Positions 27,624 through 37,315 of a DNA stretch of 64,000 bases are shown one piece after another. Location of the stretch: NCBI GenBank assembly GCA_013306675.1, contig JABLUY010000124.1, positions 43,189-107,188 on the forward strand, given 5' to 3'. The DNA comes from Thraustochytrium sp. TN22 (Eukaryota; Sar; Bigyra; Thraustochytrida; Thraustochytriidae). A program made the position numbers and the translations under genes. A model generated the notes under the pieces. The model was not told the origin of the DNA, ran no database searches, and saw nothing but the letters and a program-made list of their open reading frames with translations. How positions within the stretch are numbered: the stretch's first letter is position 1; every line of letters begins with the position of its first letter.

Positions 27624-30326
27624 ATGGACGACCTCTCGAGCGTGCTGCATGAGGCCAAGTACAAGCAGGCGATGCTGGACATGAAGCGGCGGCCGGCGCG
27701 GCGCATCCCGGAGCTGTCGCGGACGATGTCGTCGCGCAAGCTGCTGGACGAGCACGATGTGGAGCTCAAGACGCTGCTCAAGGAGCCCGTGGGCGTGTGG
27801 TTCCTGCGGCGGTTCGCGGACCTGGAGTTCAAGCGCGTGTTGCTGGAGGAGACCCCGGGGCTGGCGCGGGTCAACTCGCACGAGAGCTTCGACGACGACT
27901 CGTCGGTGCTGCAGGATCTGCCGACGCAGAACGAGACGACCTTTCTCAAGTTCGTGAACGCGTTCTACGCGCGCAAGCGAGCGGACCCTGCGCGCGCCGT
28001 GCCGCGCGACGTGGTCCTCATCCTGATCCAGCGCTACGGCCTGACGGACCTCGACACGGTGTGGAGCCGGCTGACCTGTCTGGAACCGGCCACCTACGAG
28101 GTGCTCGGCGCGGCGCTCGACGAGGCCGCGGCGCACGACTACCTGCGGTCTTCCTCGCTTGGGTCCGTCACGGACGACGGCGAGGACGAGGAGGGCGCGT
28201 CGCGCCGCCCTCGCGGCGGCCGCGCCAGCTCGGGCGCCATCACGAGCCTGCGCAACCTGGGCAACCGGGCGGCCGGCGGCGATGTGCCGTCTCAGGCGGC
28301 CATGGTGGGCATGCGGCGGCGGCGCGTGACCGGCACCGAGGGCGGAGACGCGCAGGAGGACGCGGACGCCGTGACGGTCCCCCTTCGCATGCTGCTCAAG
28401 AAGAACAGCACCATCGTCGACCAGACGTCCGAGGAGTACGCGCGGCCCCGCTACGTGATGGGCAGCGTGGGCTCCATCGGGTCCTTGGACTTTGGCTCAC
28501 CGCAGGAGGACGAGATTGGCGTGCATGCCGAGGACGAGGGCCTGCATCGGCCCACGGTGGTGAACATGTTCGACGATGACGAGGAGGCGCGCGGTGTCGA
28601 CGACTTGGACGACCTCGGTCTCGATGCAGCTCTCGTGGACGACGATGACGGCCGCGTCGCCGACGACGAGCCGGAGGGGGACGAGGGCCGGGAGGACGAC
28701 GACGACGACGTCGACGATGACGATGGCGATGACGCCGCGCACGACGACGACCGCGGCGTCGACGAGCCGGAGCCGGAGAGCCCGGAGGGAGAGGACCGCG
28801 GCGACGGCGTGATGCCCCTGGGCGGCGGCGGTGGCAGCGGCAGGCTGCGCCGGCCGCCTCGGCGCAACCTGACGCGGGCTAGTGCCAATGTGGACGACCC
28901 ATCCATCGCTCGCATCCAGAGCCAGCTCACGCGCGTCAACTCGGCCCAGACGCACGCCACCGAGCGCCGCAAGCAGATCAGCTCGCTGCGCAAGCTGCAC
29001 TCAGAGCGCACCATGGGGCTCAACGACGCGGTGGAGGTCCTCATCGAGGAGGTGTGCGAGCCCATCTTCCAGCGCTTCATTGCGCACAAGAACGCCGTTC
29101 GCCAGTACCTGCGCGTCAAGGCCTTCTTGCAGCGCCCCGTGCACGACGGCTGCTTCCAGCAGTTGCGCGTGCTGGGCCGTGGCGCCACGGGCCGCGTGTA
29201 TGCCGTCATCCATCAGCACACGGGCCGCCCCCTCGCCATGAAGGTCATGCCCAAGAAGCTCGTCAAGTTCCGCCGCACCGGCCTGCAGGTCAAAGCGGAG
29301 CGCCGCGTGCTGGAGTCGCTCTCGCGCAAGCCTTCGCCCTACTGCATGCGCCTAATCTATGCGTACCAGACGCGCGAATCCTTCCACTTCATCATTCCGC
29401 TCGCCACGGCCGGCGATCTGCGCTTCCACCTCAACAAGGGCCCGCTCGGCCGCCGTCGCGCGGAGACCTACGCAGCAGAGGTCGCCTGCGGCCTCGGCCA
29501 CGTGCACTCGCTTGGCTACGTGATCCGCGACCTCAAGCCGCGCAACATCCTGCTCGACTCCCACGGCCGCTGCCGCATCTCCGACTTTGGCCTCGCCGTC
29601 AACGTCGGCGACGGCACCCTTATTCGCGGCCGCGCTGGCACCGTCGGCTACTGGGCTCCGCAGGTCCTCAACGGCGAGCGCTACGGCCAGGACGCCGACT
29701 GGTGGAGCTACGGCGTTTGCGTCTATGAGTTCTTTGCCGGCTTCAACCCTTTCTCGCGCCGCTTCACCAACTTCTCCTCGCGCAACGAGGCCACGCTCTA
29801 TGCGCCCATCAACTTCCCGCCCAACTTCCCACCCACCGCGCAGAAATTCGTCCTCGCGCTCCTCGAGCGCGATGTTTCCAGGCGTCTTGGTTGCCAGGGC
29901 GGCGGCGCCAACGAGGTCCTCGATGCCGCCGCGCATCCCATGTGGACGCCGCTCGATCTCGAGGCCATCCGCAACGCCACGCACCAGGCGCCCTGGCGGC
30001 CGCAGTCCGGCGAGATCTACGCCGACTCCGAAAGCGACATCGCTGCCAACGAGGAGCGCAAGCTCCCGGACGTGCACAAGGTCAAGGTCAATCCGGCCGA
30101 CATGCCTCCCTTTGAAGACTATGTCGCTCGCCACGACCACATGTCTGACCTCGCTCGCGTCCTCGCCTTCCACGTCGACATGCACCAGCTCGAGGCCGAC
30201 ATCGTATCCAAGTTCAGCCGCGGCAAGCTTGCCACCTCCAACCCGCCTCGCCCGCCTTCCGGCGCCTTTCCTTCCCGGCCAGCTCCGCTCGCGCGCAACC
30301 CCAGCTCCAAGTGCTTGCTCATGTGA
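27624..30326 (+). CDS. GRK-like kinase: RGS-homology domain, AGC kinase, CaaX end
   Basis: A 900-residue protein with the order of G-protein-coupled-receptor kinases, which phosphorylate active receptors at the membrane. Residues ~35-170 resemble the first part of the RGS-homology domain (LLKEPVGVWFLRRFADLEF) and ~465-510 its last helices before the kinase. Between them lies a ~240-residue low-complexity acidic insert (~180-420). The kinase (~513-775) has GRGATGRV, lysine in LAMKVM, catalytic loop IRDLKPRN (His of HRD replaced by Ile, where GRKs have Tyr), DFGLAV, and the GRK-like IRGRAGTVGYWAP and NGERYGQDADWW. The Glu of APE is Gln. An AGC-type tail follows. The last four residues CLLM fit a CaaX prenylation box, as in GRK1/GRK7, implying lipid anchoring; Met as last residue favours farnesylation. 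Start ATG is the first after the GC-rich leader. Confidence 0.85.
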   Translation: MDDLSSVLHEAKYKQAMLDMKRRPARRIPELSRTMSSRKLLDEHDVELKTLLKEPVGVWFLRRFADLEFKRVLLEETPGLARVNSHESFDDDSSVLQDLPTQNETTFLKFVNAFYARKRADPARAVPRDVVLILIQRYGLTDLDTVWSRLTCLEPATYEVLGAALDEAAAHDYLRSSSLGSVTDDGEDEEGASRRPRGGRASSGAITSLRNLGNRAAGGDVPSQAAMVGMRRRRVTGTEGGDAQEDADAVTVPLRMLLKKNSTIVDQTSEEYARPRYVMGSVGSIGSLDFGSPQEDEIGVHAEDEGLHRPTVVNMFDDDEEARGVDDLDDLGLDAALVDDDDGRVADDEPEGDEGREDDDDDVDDDDGDDAAHDDDRGVDEPEPESPEGEDRGDGVMPLGGGGGSGRLRRPPRRNLTRASANVDDPSIARIQSQLTRVNSAQTHATERRKQISSLRKLHSERTMGLNDAVEVLIEEVCEPIFQRFIAHKNAVRQYLRVKAFLQRPVHDGCFQQLRVLGRGATGRVYAVIHQHTGRPLAMKVMPKKLVKFRRTGLQVKAERRVLESLSRKPSPYCMRLIYAYQTRESFHFIIPLATAGDLRFHLNKGPLGRRRAETYAAEVACGLGHVHSLGYVIRDLKPRNILLDSHGRCRISDFGLAVNVGDGTLIRGRAGTVGYWAPQVLNGERYGQDADWWSYGVCVYEFFAGFNPFSRRFTNFSSRNEATLYAPINFPPNFPPTAQKFVLALLERDVSRRLGCQGGGANEVLDAAAHPMWTPLDLEAIRNATHQAPWRPQSGEIYADSESDIAANEERKLPDVHKVKVNPADMPPFEDYVARHDHMSDLARVLAFHVDMHQLEADIVSKFSRGKLATSNPPRPPSGAFPSRPAPLARNPSSKCLLM

Positions 30327-31176
30327 ACAAGCCCTGCGCTCGCACCAGTTGATAAATAAGCCTGTTGTTGTTTTTCTCCTTTCTTTTCAAGTTGCTTGCA
30401 GCCTTCCTCCGGCTGCTTCGTGTGCTGACTGTGAGGCTTCACAGCGGCGCGACCATCGGATCGGAGCGGCGCTGCGCTTGCTGACCTCAGTGGAACTTAT
30501 GATTTCGCATACTTGCTTCTCCTTCTCCTTCTCCTTCTTCCTCTCCTTCTTCTCAGGAAGTCAGCAGCTTGCATTGCTCATAACCTTAGCCAGCCGCCGC
30601 CTCGTGCGCTTGCACGACGCCGCCCGCCCACCGCCGGGCCCGCCTCTTTCCCGTCGTTAACTGTAAGTTAGTGCATCAACCACCAGACGCAAGCTCGTCT
30701 CTTTCCTCTCTCAACGAGTCGCCGACATGTGAAAGCCGCGTGGTGAGATCAGAGCCAAGGCCCCGAGGCCTCCGCGCTGGGCCTTCGCCTCGATCTCCGC
30801 GCTGGGCCTTTGCCTCTCCTGCAGTGCCGAGCCGCGCAAAATGCAAGCGATCGCGAGCGAGCCCTGGTCCACCGACCTGTCAGAGAAGAGCACCACCAAC
30901 GACGACTTCTCGAGCTGATGAGTTGAAGATCTCAGCGCGCACGGGACCCGGGGCGCGGGGCCGTGGCGAAGCATGGCGCCGCGCGCGGGTCCGGTGGGAG
31001 CGAGCGACGCGGCCTGAGCGTCTCGCGAGAAGAAGCCTCGCCAAATCAAACCGTCATCGTTTGGAGCGCAGGCGGCGGCGGCGGCGGCGGCGGCGCGGGC
31101 GGCGGCACGGCGCGGCGCGGCGCGGCGCGGCGCGGACGGCAGCAGCGCGAGGCAGCGCGCGCGCGCGCAGGCCAGC
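30327..31176. other. Spacer with pyrimidine-rich tract
   Basis: No gene seen. Around 30510-30555 there is a CTCCTT-type polypyrimidine stretch, and 31065-31135 is (GGC)/(GCGGC)-rich immediately upstream of the chromodomain gene. Confidence 0.55.
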
Positions 31177-32556
31177 ATGGGCGAGGAGGAAGAGGATGAG
31201 GACTACAAGATCGAGGTGATTTTGGCGCGCCGCGAACTTGCGGACGGCTCCGGGCTGCTCGAGTACCACATCAAGTGGGAGGGCTACGGCGACGAGGACA
31301 ACACGTGGCAGACGCGGGAGGACCTGCTCGCCGACGGCTACCACGCCGAGGTGGAGGCCTTTGACAGGGAGCAGAACACACGCCGCGGTGGCAAGGTCAA
31401 GCGCGCCCGCTCCAAGACGCCGAACGCGCGCAAGCCCAAGGAGGAAGAGGACGAGGAGGACGAGGACGAGGACGAGGAGGATGAGGAGGCCGCCGGCGAG
31501 GATGAGCAGGAGGTCGAGGACGAGGACGAGGACGAAGAGGAGGAGGAGGAGGAGGAAAAGGACGAGGAGGCCGCCGATGCCACGGACGCCTCGCCCGAGG
31601 ACGGCGCGGCGCTCGCCGCGGAGCTCGCCACGCCGGACGTCGCCAAGGCGTACGAGAGCAACTTCGTGGGCCGCTTCCTTTTCTTCTTCCTGAGCTCGTG
31701 CCTGCTGAGCATCACCTGGAAGGCCATGAAGCTGCAGCTCGAGTACCAGGAGAAGAACAGGTTCAACAACATGACGGTCGACAAGCAGCGCCTCGACATC
31801 CTCTCGCTCATCACCGACCCCATGCCTGTGCTTATCTGCACCATCTACACGCTCTACTACGCGCCCAGCAACGACTTCACCAACCGCACCTGCGCCATGA
31901 TGATGTGGATCGCCATGACCTTCTTCACTGAGGCCATGGCGCACATCTTCCCGGATGAGAAGCCCAGGTCGCCCGTGCCCACCATTGTCGTCACAACCGT
32001 GCTCTGGCAGCTCTTCCAGCTCCTCGCACTTTACTCTCAGGACGAGGAGGACGAGGAGGACGAGGACGAGGAGGAAGAGGCCGGGGCCAAGTCTGCGTCC
32101 GCCAGCTCCATCGACTTCATCGCCAACATGCTCTCCCTGGCCGGCTACGGCGCCATCGCCGCTGCAGCCTACTACCAGTTCGACAAGGACGACGATAAGC
32201 ACCCGTACCTCTACCTGCCCGTGGTCGCGGCGCTCTTCTCCGTCTGCCGCGCCACGGCGCGCCTGCTGGCGCACCTCGTTGGCACGCGCGGCTCGCTTCC
32301 GGTCGCCTTCACGCTCGAGCTCGCTGGCGCCATCTGCGGCGCGCTCTTCGTCATCTTCGCCATGGCCAGGCTGCACCCGGTTCACAGCAAGAAGCTGCCG
32401 AGCCTCCAGGTCATGAAGCTCTTCGACATGCAGAACCCCAGCGGCGGCCAGATCGGCGTCAAGATCAACCACTTTGACCTGCTCCACACTTTCCTCGCGC
32501 TCTTCAACGCCGTCACCTTCATGTGCTCCTCCATCGTCTTCCACCGTACCGCCTAA
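31177..32556 (+). CDS. Chromodomain fused to a multi-pass membrane domain
   Basis: 459 residues, single exon, ATG at 31177. Residues ~8-60 form a chromodomain: YKIEVILARR, then YHIKWEGYGDEDNTW. The three aromatic-cage positions of HP1 (Tyr, Trp, Phe/Tyr) correspond to Tyr10, Trp34 and Tyr37, so methyl-lysine binding is plausible. Residues ~85-135 are nearly all Glu/Asp. From ~160 to 459 there are about seven hydrophobic segments (~163-180, ~212-229, ~238-256, ~267-286, ~313-332, ~345-365, ~376-397, and a last one ~434-452), with a second acidic loop at ~288-301. This resembles in principle a nuclear-envelope chromatin tether such as lamin B receptor (which uses a Tudor domain), but the membrane part shows no sterol-reductase motif that I can recognise. 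Inner nuclear membrane location is inference. Confidence 0.82.
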   Translation: MGEEEEDEDYKIEVILARRELADGSGLLEYHIKWEGYGDEDNTWQTREDLLADGYHAEVEAFDREQNTRRGGKVKRARSKTPNARKPKEEEDEEDEDEDEEDEEAAGEDEQEVEDEDEDEEEEEEEEKDEEAADATDASPEDGAALAAELATPDVAKAYESNFVGRFLFFFLSSCLLSITWKAMKLQLEYQEKNRFNNMTVDKQRLDILSLITDPMPVLICTIYTLYYAPSNDFTNRTCAMMMWIAMTFFTEAMAHIFPDEKPRSPVPTIVVTTVLWQLFQLLALYSQDEEDEEDEDEEEEAGAKSASASSIDFIANMLSLAGYGAIAAAAYYQFDKDDDKHPYLYLPVVAALFSVCRATARLLAHLVGTRGSLPVAFTLELAGAICGALFVIFAMARLHPVHSKKLPSLQVMKLFDMQNPSGGQIGVKINHFDLLHTFLALFNAVTFMCSSIVFHRTA

Positions 32557-32992
32557 TCCTCGCACAGTCAGTCAGTCTCACTGTCGGGCACGTATGCGCA
32601 AGACAAGGGAGGCCAGTCGAGCTTGATTTGGATCCCGGGGCCGAGCTCGGGCCGCTCCTGCCCCGGCTGGCGCCGTCGAGCGGGCGAGCAGGCGAACGAG
32701 GACTTGGGCTTCCCAAGCAAACAAAGGTGAACATCGCGAGCGAGCAAAGGCAGAGCGTGTGAAGGCGCGCAAAGGCAGAGCGTGTGAAGGCGCGAACACA
32801 AGACAAACGTCGCTTGCATGGCAAGATCGTCTCGGGCGCCTATAGCCCGGCCCACCTCTCGCCATTTCTAAAAGAAAAGGTAAGCCTCTGCTTCATTCAT
32901 TCATTCTTTCTTTCTTACGTTTGTACGACCACCACCACCTCCACCGCGCTTGCGCGCTCGCCTCCTCCTTTTTGTTGTTGTTATAACTGCTG
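32557..32992. other. Convergent spacer with 25-bp tandem repeat
   Basis: Tail-to-tail spacer. Two copies of a ~25-base unit (GCAAAGGCAGAGCGTGTGAA followed by GGCGC) lie at about 32745-32795. No gene seen. Confidence 0.6.
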
Positions 32993-33439
32993 TCAGTGGG
33001 CCTTGATCTCGAGTTCTGCCCGCCGCGTCGACACCATGTGCTTGTGCATGCGAAAGTGCGCGTAGTGATGGTCCAGCACGAGCTGCGTCAGTTGCGCCGC
33101 CTGCTCCGGCGTGTACAGCCCCACGGTCCACGGTGGCCGCTCGCAGCTCAGCACCACCAAGAGCTGCTTGAACTTCTCGAAGCTCTGCTGCATCGTGCAC
33201 AGCGGTTCGCGCCGCTCGAACGCCAGCAGCTCAAGCAGCACGCAGAACGCCTCGCGCGCGCACGCCCACGACCAGCTCTCCCGCCTCGCTAGGCACAGCG
33301 CCTCGAAGAGCAGCTCTGACGGCACCGCAGACGCCGTTTCCTCGGCTGCCGGGCCCGCGGCACTCGCCCCCGCGGCCTCCTCCAGGTGCCTCCTGCACCA
33401 TGCCACGTCCCGCGATGTCAGCAGCGCCTCGTCGAACAT
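32993..33439 (-). CDS. CLAMP / C1a-32-like flagellar protein
   Basis: 148 residues from the ATG at 33437-33439; the frame stays open upstream (to 33658) but that part is unlike a protein. The C-terminal half has FEKFKQLLVVLSCERPPWTV, then GLYTPEQ and a final HYAHFRMHKHM segment, which matches the pattern of the CLAMP family (flagellar C1a complex subunit C1a-32; the CFAP119/CCDC189 relatives have ..RPP.S.G.F...Q...I..Y...TYFRHYKLY). Members sit on the central-pair C1a projection of motile axonemes or bind calmodulin-linked partners. The N-terminal half is helical with an Ala-rich loop. The assignment is by recognised motif only, but it fits well and implies a flagellated life stage. Confidence 0.65.
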   Translation of the reverse strand: MFDEALLTSRDVAWCRRHLEEAAGASAAGPAAEETASAVPSELLFEALCLARRESWSWACAREAFCVLLELLAFERREPLCTMQQSFEKFKQLLVVLSCERPPWTVGLYTPEQAAQLTQLVLDHHYAHFRMHKHMVSTRRAELEIKAH

Positions 33440-33820
33440 CGTGGCGCCCCTCTCCGCCGTCCTCTTTTGGCGCCGCCGCCCGCAAGCGGCTGCGCCGACT
33501 CGGACAGGAACATGATGCAGTCCGTTACGACATAGATGAGTGATGGTGGGTTCGGAAAATGCGCAAAACGGGTCAAATGCGACCGACCCTCGCCGCAGCG
33601 GCGCGCGCCAGTGCCTGCCAGCACAACATGCAATGCAATGCTTGAAAAGCATGACCATGCCCTGCTTGAAAAGCGCGGCCTCTCCACCTCGCCAAGCTAC
33701 TTGTGAAGAATGATCAAGTTGCTACCAGTGACACAAAAGAGGTTTCATGATGGTTGGGTCGCGAGTACAGTCACGCGTTCACGCGACGGGGATAGCATCT
33801 CGGCGTCGCGCCATGCGCGC
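33440..33820. other. Spacer between two minus-strand genes
   Basis: About 380 bases with nothing recognisable; would hold the promoter of the CLAMP-like gene and the 3' end of the next gene. Confidence 0.5.
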
Positions 33821-34676
33821 TCATTCGTCGTGGTTGCCCACTGACAGATGGTTGTTGTTGAAGAAGGCGGCCGTGGACGTGCTTCGTCGGTTGCCGCTCG
33901 ACGTATTGGGCTGCTCGCAATCCATGCCGTAGTTTGTGTTGGTCGTCCGCAGCGAACCGAACTTCTGCTCTCCCGCATACTTGGTCAGTCTCCGCTCCCT
34001 CTTTCTCTCCTCCTCCTTCACAGCCTCCTCCTCTTTGCCGCGCCGCGCGCAGATGCAAAATAAAAACAAAAACGGAAACGTACCATGGGCTTCCACGAGC
34101 GCACCTTGCCAATCTCGTCCGGCTGCACCGAGTAGGCCTGATCGTACTCGAAAAACTCCTCCTTGCTCTCCTCTTGTTTCGCCTCCGCGTCCGGAAGCGC
34201 CTCATCACCGGCCAGAGCCTGCTTCTCCTTCAGAAGCTTGAGCGCCATCTTGGCTTGCGAGTTGTTCACCGCGCGGATCGCCTCGCGATACTGCTCAATG
34301 GCGATCGTGTTGGAAAACTCGTCGCGCTTGGGCGGGTCGCTCGACCCGAACCCGTGCTTGCGCTCCACCTTGGCGTAGCCTGCGTCGCGAAGAGTGGCAA
34401 GGTCAAGGTCAGCTCACGCGCCGCAAAGCCCTCAAAAGACCAAGACACCAACTTACTCGGCCGCCCCGCGTACGGGTCGCTCTTGCCATCCTTGTAGAAA
34501 GGGAAGGTGCTAAAGAACTCGTTCTTGTGCGGCACCGAGATCTGCTTGCCCTCGTAGCGGCTGTTCTTGTCGCGCATGCTCACGTAGGCATTCTTGTCCT
34601 TCTCGGACCGCGAGATGTTGATCGAGAGGTGACCAAGGTCCGCCTTCGGGTTCACGCTGTACTTGGTGCGGTACAT
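33821..34676 (-). CDS. Unrecognised three-exon protein (possible axonemal/cytoskeletal small protein)
   Basis: Spliced minus-strand gene. Exon 1 is 34676-34457 (ATG MYRTKYSVNPK). Intron 1 is 34456-34380 (77 bases, perfect GTAAGT donor, CAG acceptor) and joins GRP to SYAKVERKHG in frame. Exon 2 is 34379-34084. Intron 2 begins at 34083 (GTACGT donor); its acceptor is uncertain, most likely near 33995, giving exon 3 of ~33994-33821 ending HLSVGNHDE. The protein (~230 residues) has no membrane segment. It is Lys/Ser/Asn-rich, has short aromatic motifs (NEFFSTFPFY) and a helical middle (AIEQYREAIRAVNN..). I do not recognise the family. Its neighbour is the CLAMP-like gene and its composition resembles small ciliary microtubule-associated proteins, but this is only suggestive. 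Single-frame prediction would split it into three pieces. Confidence 0.7.
34380..34456 (-). other. GT-AG intron 1 of the gene at complement(33821..34676)
   Basis: A 77-base intron with consensus donor GTAAGT and acceptor GCAG. Removing it joins two coding-like frames. It shows the organism uses ordinary spliceosomal introns, though they are rare in this window. Confidence 0.85.
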
Positions 34677-35416
34677 CTTGCTCGCCTCGCTCTGCGCGCG
34701 CGCGACCTCCGCCCTTTTTCCCGCCCTCCTGATTTGGTCTTCTTCGAGCGCGCCAGCCTCAGGCAGGCGGGCGGCGCGGGGTCCGCGCCATGGCAGCGAT
34801 CCGTTGCACGTGTGCGCCGCCGCCTATCAGGCTACTAGCGAGAGAGAGGAAAAGTACTGGCACTGCACGGCGTTCGACTTTGAGCACTGCATACGTGCCA
34901 TGGTACATGGCACTTGCCAGAAGAGTCTTGCGCTTTGCTGGCGTCACTGTGACCCCGTCAGAGGAGGAATTGTTTTCATCCTCGGCCTTGGGTCACTCTG
35001 CGAGTTCACCCTCCCGAGCACACCTTTCTGGCTTCCGCGTCCGAGTCCATGTTGAGCAAGGCAATAGATCGAAACGGAGCCCTGTCGATCAACCAGGCGC
35101 GATCGATCGGCAGCGCCAGGCAGCCAGCCCGTCTGCTCTGCTCGGCTGCGCCTGTCTAGCTAGCTGACGGACTGCCTTGCCTGCTGACTCACGCTGCGTG
35201 CCGAAAGGGCCGAAAGCGCCGCGCCGGCTCGTGGCCCAGGTTCGACAGCATCGGGTTCGACTACGCCGGATTCGACGGCGCCAGGCGGCAGCGAAGAAGC
35301 GCGCGGTGAGCAAAGCCGCTCGCTTGGGTTGGCTTGGCTTGGCTTGGCCTCGCCTGGCCTCGCCTGGCTTCGCCTGGCCTGGCCTGTCCTAGCTCCGCTC
35401 CGTCGAGCGAGAGACG
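34677..35416. other. Divergent spacer with hairpin and GGCTT repeats
   Basis: Shared 5' region of two divergent genes. It holds a perfect 8-bp inverted repeat with a 3-base loop at 34895-34913 (GTGCCATG and its complement), a short CTAGCTAG tract at about 35157-35164, and a (GGCTT/GGCCT)n tract at about 35330-35395. No gene seen. Confidence 0.55.
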
Positions 35417-37315
35417 ATGTCCGAGCGCGCGCTGCAGGACGTGGCGCTCTGCGAGTCCGTGACAGCGGTTGACGAGGGGGACTTGGATGAGCCAGAGGAT
35501 CTGGCGCTGCTCGTGGCGGCAGACAGCGGCTTCCAGTCGGACGACATGAGCGTGACGGTCCTGGCACCCGTGGAATTGGACCTCCTTGTGCCGCCCGGCG
35601 CCTGGAAGCTTGACGCCTGGCTGCCACAGACGGGCCAGGGACCCACCAAGACGCATCGCATCGTGGGACGCTTCACCGGCAACGTCATTCGCCAGCTCGC
35701 CGTACACGTTGAGACCGTGGATGATGCAGACGAAGCAGGCGAAGCTGCTGACACAACCGGCGTCGCAACGAGGCTTCAAGCGAGTATGCTTGTGCGCACC
35801 ACCAAGGCGAGGGTCTCGCTCGACCTCGAGGTGCCGCCGGGCCTTGGCGGCCCGCAGGCCTCGCGACGGCTGCGCCTGAGGTTCGAGACAAGGGCGCTCT
35901 TCATGCCACTCGTCTTTCGATTTGCGCTCCGGGGCGCAATGCAGGGCATGAGTGGAGGAGCCACCGCCAAGTCCCTGATTGTCGAGGGCGAGGGCGAGGG
36001 TGAGGGCGAGGGCGAGGGCGAATCAGAGCCAGAGCGCTACACCCTGGCGTGGCTCGAGACACGCTTCGAAAAGCTACCGATTGAGGACACCATCAGGTTC
36101 GCCGAGGTCGTGGCGGCCGCCCAGCGGAGCGGATGGCCGTCGCTTCACGGTGCCTGCGCCGCCACCTTCGACAACACCATGGGTGTGCACAGCATGGCGC
36201 GGAGCAGCACGTACAAGACCAAGGCTCGCGAGCTAGGCCTTATTCGCCCCTTTTTGCTTCTCGTGTCCATGCACCCAGGCCGCAGGGCGGGCTGGGCGCT
36301 CTCGCTCAACATCAACATTTTGCGCGACACAGAACGCTACGGCGATCCGCACTGGGAAGCGCTTGCCATTTTGACGCACCCGCGCAACGGCGTTTTGGCC
36401 CGGGCGCGTCGCACTTTCCGCGAGAAGCTCAACCCACTGTCCAAGGACCTCGACTGGCACCAGCTCCTGCACCGCGTGCTGACTCGTCTCATGTCGACGC
36501 GCCGCAAGGGCCCCATCAAGCTGTTGCAGAAGGAAGGCATGGATCTCGGCGTGCGGCAGGAGCTCAGCGCTGCCAAGGTGAGCAAGGATGTCTCCATGGC
36601 CCTTTGCAGCAACATCGACCTCGCCCAGGAGGCTGCCGGCCCAGCTCACCTCGAAAATCTCTTCGCGCGCCAATTTTTCTCCGCCAAGGCAGAAGACATC
36701 TTTCCCGACGGCCTCCTTCGTGTGCCTTCGCGCTCCGACGAGGCGGAGGAGGATGAGGGAGAGGCGACCGTGACCATCACGCAGGACGCCTTTTGCGAGT
36801 ACGCCTTGGAGGTCGTCTCGCAGGACCCGGATCTCGCGGCGCGGGCCGCGCTGCTCCGCAAGCACGGCTTCACTGACAACAAACTCATCGCGCTCGCCGT
36901 GCTCTCCTCGTTGCGGCGCGCCGCGGTCGCCTACAACGACGAGGCGGATGCGCCCCAGGACGCGTCGGCTTCCGCGGACAGCCGTGCCAAGGCCACGACC
37001 TGGAACAAGCGTTGGGGCTCGCAGAGCCACCTGTACGACGAGGAGTTCCGCGTGGTGGTGGAGACCAAGATGCGCCAGGAGGCTACCGCCATGAACATCC
37101 AGGCTACACTCTGCAGCGCCGTGCCGCTTGTCCTCTGCTCCTTGGCCATTACGCCTGCGCCGGTCGCCGCACTGATGCTTACGCGAACGGCAGTCAAGCG
37201 CGTCTACCGCGACCTCCCGTCTAGCTTGGGCGCCATCCTCTCTGGCCTCGTCATGCAGCGCCTCTGGCTCGCCGTGCAGGACATTGGCCTCGAGCCGTAC
37301 TACGACTCCATGTGA
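35417..37315 (+). CDS. Unrecognised 632-residue protein with C-terminal hydrophobic segment
   Basis: Single-exon frame with good coding composition; ATG at 35417 gives MSERALQDV. Family not recognised. Residues ~45-180 look like a beta-rich domain (VTVLAPVELDLLVPPG). A Gly-Glu dipeptide run (~191-202, from GAGGGC repeats at 35985-36020) links to a mostly helical region (~205-450). An acidic loop (~448-455) follows. The C-terminal ~60 residues contain a hydrophobic segment (~557-585, LCSAVPLVLCSLAITPAPVA) that could be one or two membrane passes or a buried hairpin. No signal peptide is seen. The short unusual motif HPRNGVLARARR (~325) lies in the helical part. A membrane-tethered cytosolic protein is possible. 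The stop lies within an imperfect inverted repeat (37309-37336). Confidence 0.75.
   Translation: MSERALQDVALCESVTAVDEGDLDEPEDLALLVAADSGFQSDDMSVTVLAPVELDLLVPPGAWKLDAWLPQTGQGPTKTHRIVGRFTGNVIRQLAVHVETVDDADEAGEAADTTGVATRLQASMLVRTTKARVSLDLEVPPGLGGPQASRRLRLRFETRALFMPLVFRFALRGAMQGMSGGATAKSLIVEGEGEGEGEGEGESEPERYTLAWLETRFEKLPIEDTIRFAEVVAAAQRSGWPSLHGACAATFDNTMGVHSMARSSTYKTKARELGLIRPFLLLVSMHPGRRAGWALSLNINILRDTERYGDPHWEALAILTHPRNGVLARARRTFREKLNPLSKDLDWHQLLHRVLTRLMSTRRKGPIKLLQKEGMDLGVRQELSAAKVSKDVSMALCSNIDLAQEAAGPAHLENLFARQFFSAKAEDIFPDGLLRVPSRSDEAEEDEGEATVTITQDAFCEYALEVVSQDPDLAARAALLRKHGFTDNKLIALAVLSSLRRAAVAYNDEADAPQDASASADSRAKATTWNKRWGSQSHLYDEEFRVVVETKMRQEATAMNIQATLCSAVPLVLCSLAITPAPVAALMLTRTAVKRVYRDLPSSLGAILSGLVMQRLWLAVQDIGLEPYYDSM

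Noticed and set aside
26505-28136. 543-codon minus-strand frame over the GC island and the GRK 5' end
   Set aside because: Arg/Ala/Pro-rich noise typical of near-pure GC DNA; overlaps the well-supported GRK-like N-terminus in antisense.
31065-31135. CRISPR-like or regular repeat array
   Set aside because: Simple GGC/GCGGC low-complexity without spacer structure. No CRISPR array or bacterial operon pattern exists in the window.
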